Of a DNA stretch of 21,317 nucleotides, positions 14,657 to 21,317 are shown piece after piece. Position 1 is the stretch's first letter. Every line of letters starts with the position of its first letter. The stretch is taken from the NCBI GenBank assembly GCA_031267635.1, contig JAIRYX010000237.1, positions 1-21,317 of the forward strand, written 5' to 3'. The notes under the pieces were generated by a model. The model saw only the letters and a list, made by a program, of their open reading frames with translations. It had not been told where the DNA came from and did no database searches. Position numbers and translations under genes: made by a program. The DNA is from Planctomycetaceae bacterium. Lineage in GTDB: Bacteria > Planctomycetota > Planctomycetia > Pirellulales > Thermoguttaceae.

Positions 14657-17600
14657 TTACACAAGTCCGTGATTTTTAAGGCAAAGATTGATTTGTTTGT
14701 CAAGCTCGGTGCGGGAAAGGCGGATTTGCGGGATGGTTGGCGGGAGATTGTAGGCGTCGTCGGTTTTGTTTTTGTCTGCGTCCGTTTCTTCCGCGTCAAT
14801 GTGCGTTGCCATCACTTCGTCCTGTAACGCCGATAACCATTCCGGCACTTCGTAACCCACGCCCATCGGCTCTTTAGCAAATATTTCAATCTGTTTTTCC
14901 AACTCCGCAAACGCTTCGTAAGGTCCGTCGTCGTGCGCTTGTTTGACCGCTAACGATACCATGCCGCACATTCGATCAATTTGCAACGGACGAATGAAAC
15001 GCTCGTTCAGCCGCTCGTGTACGCTCGGTAGCCACATCCCGTATTTTTCGCTGAGCCGCGCATAATGCCGCAAATGTTCCTCCGCCGCCTGAACGCTTCG
15101 TTTGGCGACAGCGCGTTCCCAAAGTTCCGCCGCTTCATTACGACCGGAACGTATCATCTCGTCATGCACCCAATACACCGGTTTCAGATTCCATGAAATC
15201 CGCTCGTAACCGGTCAAAACGCGCAACATATCAAGCAGCATATACAATTTTTCACCGCTGTCGGAATGAATCGTCGTGCTGTTGTAATCAATGTATTCCG
15301 TGTAATTTTCGGCGATTGCCTCAAAAATGGTTTCGATATTAAACACCGCTTCGTCCATCTCAATTTTTCCTTCAATCAAATCGGCGATGAGCGTTTGCGC
15401 GGTTTCGAGTTCGCCTTCGTCCTCGTAAATGCGTATCAGCGATTTCAGATAATTTTCCGTTCCTTGATGCAACACCGCCCGCAGATGTCCAAAGCCCATA
15501 AAATGCTGCGTGAAAATATCATGACCGTATTTTTGAATGAAATGCTTCACGCCTTCCCAAACGCGGCGATTGGCAATAGATTCTACTGTCGAAATACGAA
15601 TCTGGCGGCTGTGCGACAACCAGCCGGAAAGTAAAATTTCAATAATCCGCTCAATATATTCCACCAATGCGTGACTGATTGTCGGAAATTCATCGCTGGT
15701 TTGAATTCGCCAGCGTTTCGACGATTCGGCAATACACGACGCAATACACCGCGTCGCTTTCTCAAACAATCGGTCATACTCGGTAATCGCCCCTTGCCGA
15801 AGCGGATGCAGTTGTTCCATTTTTTCCACCACGCTGAGAAGTCGAACCGTTTCCGTAATCAATCCGAGACGCGGCGCATATTCAAATAAGCGAATAATCA
15901 TCTGTTGCAAGAACCGCACGGACACAATCGCACGCGGATCGCCGCCGCGCGCCGTCGGCACATAAAGCAACGTTTCGTGCTGAAGCGAGCTGAGCATTTT
16001 GTTCCAAAGCTGTTTGACTGTTTTCGTGTCGGCATGATAAAATGCCGAAAAAACCGGAAGTGTTTTTTGTTGCCAATGATTCAAGCGGCTGACTAAACCT
16101 TGATCGTTCGTTACGGCGCAAATCGTGTAAAATGCGTCCATCAGTTCAACAGTTGTCCAAACAATCCGGTCCACTAATACTTCTTTCGTGCCGCGACGCC
16201 GATCATATTCCATGAGCGATTCCTGTGTGCCTTTCGGTTCCGGAACTTCATAGGCAGTCACTTGCGCAAGCAATTCCTGCAATCCCGTCCAGATTCGGTC
16301 GGCATGTTTCAGCCATTCCTGCAAACGTTCACGGATTTCTTTGGTCTTTTCCGCGTCTTGCGATTGAGGAATGTTCGGAAATTTCGACGCGGCATAACGC
16401 CATAACTTCGAAAGCGACAGCAAAAACGCTAACCGCTCGCCAATCCGCTCCGTTTCTTTCGCGACGCCGAAATCGTCGTCGTCATGGAACGGCGACGGTC
16501 CGTTGTCCGCTAAACTGTCGTCAATTCCGTCGTCCGTCGTATCGTGATACGTTACGTTTTCATATGCCGCGCTGAATAAATCTTTTTCAGTTTCGGCAGT
16601 TTCTCTTTCCATCCGGCGTTTGAGGTCTTCATCCAACGTTTCGTAATACTCTCTTTCGTTTTCGTCAATCTTACCGTCGTCAAAATCCTCTGAGTTAAAA
16701 TCGTTACCTTGTTCGATGAGTCGGTCGAAATGTCCGACAATTTCATTCAAATTACCGTCCGGGTCGAATTTCGGAACTTGCCAATAAACGTCTGCGTTGG
16801 CTTCGAGATAATCAAATAATTTCACCGTCAATTCCCACCGTTTTTCTTCCGGCACCGGCGAAAAACGTTTCTTCCAGCTTGGAGACGCTGTTTTCTGTTT
16901 TTCCCGTTCTTCATCATCTTCTTCCGATTCGTCTTTCCAGAGAAGTTCGATCCAGCGAATAACCAGCGCATGAAACGAGTAATCGCCTTCGGTGAGCGGA
17001 ATCTCTTCCGCCTGATTGAGCCAGTGCATCATCAATGCCATGGACGCGACTAAATCTCGCTGGTCGAGCAACGCTTCGCCAAGTAAAACGTATGCTTTCG
17101 GCGATTCGAAACGACTCACATGCCGACTCCAAAACGAAATATCGCCTGCGGCAGTTCCCGCTTTATTCCATGCCGCAAGAGCTGTCGCCACCATTGCCGC
17201 CGACGCCCAAACCGCATGACCGGAAAATCCCTCGACACTTGAAACCTCCGTGCTGCCGAATTGATCCCACCATCCGGCGAGATCGCTCATTTTGTCCGAC
17301 AAATGCGATTGCAAGTCGCCGTTTCCCATCGCGGCGGCTTCTTTTTGCAATCGACTGTAAAGATCAAAAATGTCGTTGAGCAAATTGATTAAATCGTCCA
17401 CGCGGTGATCGTGAACCGAGTTGTCAATCGCGGGAAACAAACTGTATTGCGCTCCGAAACCGATAATCGTCCAAGGATCAACAATCGCGCCACACGCGAT
17501 GCCGCGATGCAGCAGTTCTTCGATTTTCGGCAAAACTTTCACCGCTTCTTCCGGTTGATCGTGATCGGCGAGTTTGTGTCCTTGCGTAATTAAACAATCC

Positions 17601-18850
17601 ATTTTGCAAAGCGTTCGCGCGGAAACAACAGAAATGATTTCAGTCTGTCGATTCGCCGCGTCGTAATATCCCATCCGCGCCAGCGTCCGCGCCAGATGAA
17701 ACCGTTGCAACTGGTCGGCACGACGTTTGGCAAGCTGTTTGTTGAGACTTTGCCGCGCGCCGCCGAATGGTTGCTGTAGTCGCTTTTGTTCTTCTTCGAG
17801 ACGCGGCTTTAAGTTGCGGTCAACATGCGTGAGGAGAAATTCGTAAAATCGGTCGCGGTAGCCCGCGATATGCGGTATCAACGTCGAAAGCGACGTGTTG
17901 GAATCATAAGTGTGCGGCGTCTCGCCGCTGATTCCCGAACCCATCAGCATTGTACCCGCCAAAACAGCGCCCGCTTCATACAACAATTCGTCATACGGCA
18001 CATCGGAAACATCCGATTCGCCGGTGTATGCCGATTCTAAACGCGCCAACATCCCCTCAAGCGTTACTTGATGCACGACAAAACGCCTGTAATAACCGCT
18101 ATTATCAATTGTGTGCGGGTCCCATGTTCCGAAATGGTAATTCGGACGGCGATTGACAGGATGATCGAAATCATACGCACGGGGATCAAGAACGAGTTCC
18201 CGCAATTTGGCAGGATCGAAACAAGCGTCATGCAGAATGGACGGATCGGTACTTCGTAGAATTTCCAACGCTTTCTCGACTGCCGCCTGATAACGACCGG
18301 GCGCGACTCCCGCTCCTTCAATGTATAACGGCAATGGAGCAATCCATTCGTGTTCATTCGGCTCGTTCTTTTCACGCCCTTCCAAAACCGGAACCGGACG
18401 ATAACCAATATAATCGTTAAGCTGACGAATCACGTGCGAAATCAACGCCGTTTCGTCATGATCGGTTTGTTCCTGTGATAGAAAAACTTCAAAGCAACGT
18501 CCCAAAAAAAACGGCGTGTACAAAAAATTGTCCGTTTGATGAAATAACACATCCGAATGAAACGCGCGATAAGCGGGCAACAACTTTTCAAAAACAAAAC
18601 TCAAAGCGTTTGATGCTTGGGTTGTCGATTGAAACGCTTCTGATTCTTTCGACAATTTTTTTAATTCACGCACGAGTGTCGTATGTAAAACCTGCCACGT
18701 TCTTTGCGTTTTTTTTTGAGAAAGAAAATCGTACACAGCACTAATCGCACCAAGAAAGCCGACGTCCCTCGCTCCGGTGGAGAATGTTAAATATCCTAGA
18801 ATATCTTTGATTTTAGCTCGTATCTCTTCAGTTATAGAAATATTTGTCAT
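14657..18850 (-). CDS. Very large helical protein of unknown function
   Basis: A 1397-residue protein starting MTNISITEEIRAKIKDILGY at ATG 18850, with AAGGGA eight bases upstream. No signal peptide or convincing membrane segment, so it is probably cytoplasmic. It is mainly alpha-helical with many Trp/His residues and TPR-like stretches (for example near 370-440 and 590-640). A conserved-looking block near 225-260 includes HFGTWDPHTIDNSGYYRRFV, and near 300-320 is a small-residue patch (GTMLMGSGISGETPH). Residues of about 715-800 are strongly acidic (EDFDDGKIDENE, FHDDDDFG) and probably unstructured. I recognise no enzymatic motif. The style fits planctomycete-specific hypothetical proteins. 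It is first in a likely operon with the exported prolyl oligopeptidase 40 bases downstream. Codon use resembles its neighbours, so it is not obviously imported. Confidence 0.85.
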   Translation of the reverse strand: MTNISITEEIRAKIKDILGYLTFSTGARDVGFLGAISAVYDFLSQKKTQRTWQVLHTTLVRELKKLSKESEAFQSTTQASNALSFVFEKLLPAYRAFHSDVLFHQTDNFLYTPFFLGRCFEVFLSQEQTDHDETALISHVIRQLNDYIGYRPVPVLEGREKNEPNEHEWIAPLPLYIEGAGVAPGRYQAAVEKALEILRSTDPSILHDACFDPAKLRELVLDPRAYDFDHPVNRRPNYHFGTWDPHTIDNSGYYRRFVVHQVTLEGMLARLESAYTGESDVSDVPYDELLYEAGAVLAGTMLMGSGISGETPHTYDSNTSLSTLIPHIAGYRDRFYEFLLTHVDRNLKPRLEEEQKRLQQPFGGARQSLNKQLAKRRADQLQRFHLARTLARMGYYDAANRQTEIISVVSARTLCKMDCLITQGHKLADHDQPEEAVKVLPKIEELLHRGIACGAIVDPWTIIGFGAQYSLFPAIDNSVHDHRVDDLINLLNDIFDLYSRLQKEAAAMGNGDLQSHLSDKMSDLAGWWDQFGSTEVSSVEGFSGHAVWASAAMVATALAAWNKAGTAAGDISFWSRHVSRFESPKAYVLLGEALLDQRDLVASMALMMHWLNQAEEIPLTEGDYSFHALVIRWIELLWKDESEEDDEEREKQKTASPSWKKRFSPVPEEKRWELTVKLFDYLEANADVYWQVPKFDPDGNLNEIVGHFDRLIEQGNDFNSEDFDDGKIDENEREYYETLDEDLKRRMERETAETEKDLFSAAYENVTYHDTTDDGIDDSLADNGPSPFHDDDDFGVAKETERIGERLAFLLSLSKLWRYAASKFPNIPQSQDAEKTKEIRERLQEWLKHADRIWTGLQELLAQVTAYEVPEPKGTQESLMEYDRRRGTKEVLVDRIVWTTVELMDAFYTICAVTNDQGLVSRLNHWQQKTLPVFSAFYHADTKTVKQLWNKMLSSLQHETLLYVPTARGGDPRAIVSVRFLQQMIIRLFEYAPRLGLITETVRLLSVVEKMEQLHPLRQGAITEYDRLFEKATRCIASCIAESSKRWRIQTSDEFPTISHALVEYIERIIEILLSGWLSHSRQIRISTVESIANRRVWEGVKHFIQKYGHDIFTQHFMGFGHLRAVLHQGTENYLKSLIRIYEDEGELETAQTLIADLIEGKIEMDEAVFNIETIFEAIAENYTEYIDYNSTTIHSDSGEKLYMLLDMLRVLTGYERISWNLKPVYWVHDEMIRSGRNEAAELWERAVAKRSVQAAEEHLRHYARLSEKYGMWLPSVHERLNERFIRPLQIDRMCGMVSLAVKQAHDDGPYEAFAELEKQIEIFAKEPMGVGYEVPEWLSALQDEVMATHIDAEETDADKNKTDDAYNLPPTIPQIRLSRTELDKQINLCLKNHGLV

Positions 18851-19830
18851 ACTTTCTTTCCCTTAAAATCATAGAAAATATCAAAAAAATAAACTTTATA
18901 CCGACACTCGTTACTTTACTCGCCTTTTTCCAGATTATATAGTTTATAATTTTTCGATGTTTTTACTAGTGGTTGACTTCTCTGAAACGAAGAAAATTTT
19001 TCGATAAAAATTTGATTTTAAAATATCTACCATTGTAAATGCTTCCGCAGGTAAGACGGAGAAAGAAGTCAATCAAGGTTTCAAATAAGTATTCACGGCG
19101 TCTGGTACAACTCTAAAACATAGATTTGTTCGATTATCCCACTAAAATCTCTTTGCGTCAAATACACGTATTTTACGGAAGGCAAAAACTGTAAAGACGG
19201 TTTGTCTTACGCCACCTTCCGCGACTCGAATTTGCACATTTGTTTTGTCTATACCCTCCATAATCATGTAGGGTTTGATATTCATCCCACTTGCAAATTC
19301 GGTTTTTACTATCATGTTGAGCGTTCATCTGTCCCCAATAGTCCCAATGTGTCCTTTGATTTTTCACGAAAACTGAATCATTTATCTATCTCCTCTAAAT
19401 CTACATTATCGGGAAATTTTTCCAGAAAAATACAAAAATGCCAGCAAATTGTGCCGAATACTCTTGTGTTTTTTTCAGTTTGTGATTATGGTTAGCGTGA
19501 AATTTTGAGGATCAAAATAGAGATTTTGGTCGTATCTTTGTTTGAAAAAAGGATCAATCAGACAATGAATACCAAATGTTATTATCAAAATGCTTGCGCT
19601 CATGAAAGCCGCGTGACTTGGAATCGGTATTGAAAAGAAGACGGAAAATTTGGTTTTAGTAGAAGTAGATCGCATGAAATCTAATTTTATACAATTTCAT
19701 GTTATTTCGGCAAGTTTGAGCAAAGAAAATATATGGTTTGTGAAAACGCCTGTTATTTTTACGCTCAATAATATGGAATTTCTCAAGTTATTCACTCATG
19801 TTACGCATGAGCGATTAACATTCAGGAAAC
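18851..19830. other. AT-rich intergenic stretch without a convincing gene
   Basis: Part of a 1.39-kb gap between the divergent 1397-residue protein gene and the secreted protein at 20242. Short frames exist on both strands but lack ribosome sites and run through repeat DNA. It probably contains the promoter of the large minus-strand gene, but no pair of boxes stood out. The one recognisable unit is the repeat arm at 19273-19308; the rest looks like decayed or accessory DNA. Confidence 0.45.
19273..19308 (-). repeat. Dispersed repeat arm related to 6773-6888
   Basis: Contains TTCATCCCACTTGCAAATTCGGTTTTT, given here as a description of 19281-19307: the part CAAATTCGGTTTT is identical to the reverse complement of the right arm at 6855-6867, and the ATC.CACTT part also matches. 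Overall it aligns with one insertion and few substitutions. A shorter opposed CGAATTTGCA at 19227-19236 may be the remains of a second arm. Confidence 0.55.
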
Positions 19831-19926
19831 GTAACTATTCAGTCGCTCCAACCAAATAAATCCGTACAGGACAACAGAATAGCTATCGTCAATTTTACCG
19901 GAACATGTTATTGCCGCCCTTATTTA
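19831..19926 (-). repeat. Dispersed repeat, composite copy fused to a broken gene
   Basis: The plus strand starts with an exact GTAACTATTCAGTCG (19831-19845), followed by CCAACCAAATAAATCCG (19848-19864). It ends with AATTTTACCGGAACATG and TATTGCCGCCCTTATTTAT (to about 19927). These are the two modules of 6656-6734 in opposed orientation. A degenerate inverted copy of the 15-mer (GAATAGCTATCGTC) lies between them. It abuts the truncated Cys-rich peptide gene. Confidence 0.65.
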
Positions 19927-20127
19927 TCAACTTTTCCCTTAGTAGCCCAAATCGCGTCAACATGTGCTTATACACCAGGATCGCCATACAGCGGATGTCA
20001 TATGATATCCAAAACCTGTGCAACAGAAGGGGTAACGCCGTGTCCGGACGAAGCGTGTTTTACTGTATCTGGAACTCCTCCAACAAATTGGTCTTATGAA
20101 ACAACCGGTACTTGTATTGATCCGTAA
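19927..20127 (+). pseudogene. 3' remnant of a secreted six-cysteine peptide gene
   Basis: From 19927 the frame reads STFPLVAQIASTCAYTPG and continues with PYSGCHMISKTC, EGVTPCPDEACF and TNWSYETTGTCIDP to a TAA at 20125. The 55-residue mature-like part has six Cys in a regular spread, typical of a disulfide-bonded secreted peptide. FPLVAQIAS looks like the end of a signal peptide. No start codon is available: upstream the frame runs straight into the dispersed repeat (19831-19926) and a stop at 19816. The only in-frame ATG is inside the mature part. So the 5' end appears to have been lost at the repeat boundary. It is followed 114 bases later by another secreted protein on the same strand. I do not recognise the family. 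Confidence 0.55.
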
Positions 20128-20156
20128 TAGAGTATTATTATCAAGTATTTACCTGT

Positions 20157-20183
20157 CGGATTTTTGTAAAATGCAAAAATCCG
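20157..20183 (+). promoter_or_regulatory. Perfect 10-bp hairpin between the Cys-rich remnant and the next gene
   Basis: CGGATTTTTG (20157-20166) pairs with CAAAAATCCG (20174-20183) around a 7-base loop; three more G-T pairs could extend it. No U run follows directly, so it is a weak terminator at best. It lies 58 bases upstream of the start at 20242 and may be an attenuator or mRNA-stabilising stem. Confidence 0.45.
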
Positions 20184-20241
20184 GTGCGGGATTATTTTCT
20201 AAATTTTTTGCCTATTGAAAATTACGATAAAGGAGACGCTG

Positions 20242-21317
20242 ATGTTTTTTTCTAATCAGTTAAAATTGAAACTGTTTTGGTTGATCTGTGTTTTGGTTTC
20301 TGGAATCACTTTATGCGCCGGCGCAGATATTCCTGAATTTGTTGATGTTACGGAAGGACATCTTCCTATACTGGACAACATTGCGCAAAAAATTCAATCC
20401 AATTTAGGAAAAATCCGGTACTGGCAGGGAAATGCAACGCTTTATAGAAAAGGATATGAAGAAGACTCCGGTAAAGAAAAATGGAATCAAGAAGTTTCTG
20501 TTAATTTTTATTCGGATTATGTTCAAAATAATCGCCTTACGATAACTCGTGATAAAAAAGTTATTTTGTCAGATCAGGAGCAACCTCTTTCAATCACTGG
20601 AATATTGTTGTTTAATGATCTTTATTATAAATATATGACTTATGATCCAACAGGGCTAATACCAATTAGTGGCGGTAGCGATAACTCAACCATTTTTAAA
20701 AGATGGGCTGATATTCCGCCCGATCAAAAAACAAAGTCGACATTAACGGGACATTTGGGAATCCATCCCCGTGGTGAATTTTCGTATGGCACTATGGATT
20801 TCCAATTTAATTTTAATCCTAAAGTGGTTGTCACTGCGCATAGTGAAAACTCTGATACGATTTCTTCTGCAGAAACTCTTGCAAGATATATAAGAGCCAA
20901 GCAAAAATTTAAATTTTCTATTCGTATCAGAGTACGAGGTAATATTGTTGATATAATGGATATTTACCCTAATGATATTAAAGATATCAATACTTATGAT
21001 CTCTCTCAAGGCGGTCATCAAATCCGAAGAAGTTCTGATGAGTTTGGAGGCGTCACAATTCGAACAATTGACTTTGAACAAAATGGAGATATTTGGCTTC
21101 CCAAAAAAGTTTATTGGAAAATACGGAACGTTGAAGAAGAAACGATTCTTTTTTCCGATCAGAAAATCAACAAAAAAATTCCGGAGACTTTTTTTACTCC
21201 TATAAATTTAGGGGTTAAATTAGGTGATAGCTGTTATGATTCCAGAATTGATAAAGTTATGAGAATTACAGATAGTTCCTTTCCCGAACCTGAAATCCTT
21301 GACGATATCAAACGTCA
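20242..21317 (+). CDS. Secreted protein of unknown function, cut by the window edge
   Basis: The frame is open from ATG 20242 to the right edge (358 codons). The start is strongly supported by AAAGGAGA five bases upstream. The N-terminus MFFSNQLKLKLFWLICVLVS then GITLCAGAD is a clear Sec signal peptide, cleaved near residue 29; a Cys at 25 leaves a lipoprotein possible but not typical. The mature part has ILDNIAQKIQSNLGKIRYWQGNA followed by many short beta-type strands with alternating polar and aromatic residues, and QNGDIWLPKKVYWKIRNVEE near 280. This helix-then-beta-sheet order is reminiscent of the LolA/RseB-type fold, but no signature was verified. It is AT-rich compared with the housekeeping genes and lies in the accessory right end. 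The C-terminus is outside the window. Confidence 0.8.
   Translation, partial: MFFSNQLKLKLFWLICVLVSGITLCAGADIPEFVDVTEGHLPILDNIAQKIQSNLGKIRYWQGNATLYRKGYEEDSGKEKWNQEVSVNFYSDYVQNNRLTITRDKKVILSDQEQPLSITGILLFNDLYYKYMTYDPTGLIPISGGSDNSTIFKRWADIPPDQKTKSTLTGHLGIHPRGEFSYGTMDFQFNFNPKVVVTAHSENSDTISSAETLARYIRAKQKFKFSIRIRVRGNIVDIMDIYPNDIKDINTYDLSQGGHQIRRSSDEFGGVTIRTIDFEQNGDIWLPKKVYWKIRNVEEETILFSDQKINKKIPETFFTPINLGVKLGDSCYDSRIDKVMRITDSSFPEPEILDDIKR

Noticed and set aside
19202..19495. 97-codon plus-strand frame
   Set aside because: It runs through the dispersed repeat arm at 19273-19308 and has no start support.
19475..19675. 66-codon minus-strand frame with a hydrophobic middle
   Set aside because: No ribosome site and no recognisable family; it lies in decayed AT-rich DNA. 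A fragment cannot be excluded but is unsupported.

Overview
The window looks like a piece of a planctomycete chromosome, probably from a host-associated or gut lineage of the Pirellulales/Thermoguttaceae kind. This is an inference from gene style: a BatA-type von Willebrand A protein with a C-terminal membrane anchor, a very long conserved-looking helical protein, a prolyl oligopeptidase, and a large autotransporter-like protein with a C-terminal beta-barrel. No rRNA, tRNA, insertion-sequence transposase or CRISPR array was seen.

Layout. Positions 1-132 hold the start of a membrane-anchored protein on the minus strand that runs off the left edge. A strong hairpin (155-192) separates it from a minus-strand BatA/VWA protein (329-2296). 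Next comes a minus-strand TPR protein with a SEC-C zinc motif (2615-5371). It is transcribed divergently from argF, ornithine carbamoyltransferase (5704-6633), and both have readable promoters. Downstream of argF lies an accessory island of visibly AT-rich DNA. It carries dispersed and inverted repeats (6656-6888), then a two-gene cassette with a 4-base overlap: a three-segment membrane protein (6907-7425) and a small TIR-domain protein (7422-7736). After it come a 42-bp tandem repeat array (7919-8198), a pair of related hairpins and a clear terminator. The terminator belongs to the converging autotransporter gene (8363-11371).

From 11372 to 12489 there is no convincing gene. Instead there is a 231-bp near-palindromic element, a half copy of it, and seven exact copies of the octamer TGAGGTTG, together with members of a second repeat family (CGACTGAATAGTTAC). 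A probable two-gene operon follows on the minus strand: a 1397-residue protein of unknown function (14657-18850), then a secreted prolyl oligopeptidase (12490-14616) 40 bases later. The right end (18851-20241) is AT-rich and repeat-bearing. It contains the 3' remnant of a six-cysteine secreted peptide gene whose 5' end is replaced by a dispersed repeat. A secreted protein of unknown function (from 20242) then runs off the right edge.

Best candidates for something new: the membrane protein plus TIR cassette, which may be a compact NAD-degrading defence or toxin unit; the palindromic/octamer repeat region at 11863-12289; and the truncated Cys-rich peptide beside a secreted LolA-like-sized protein. 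All functional statements come from reading motifs by eye; no searches were run.
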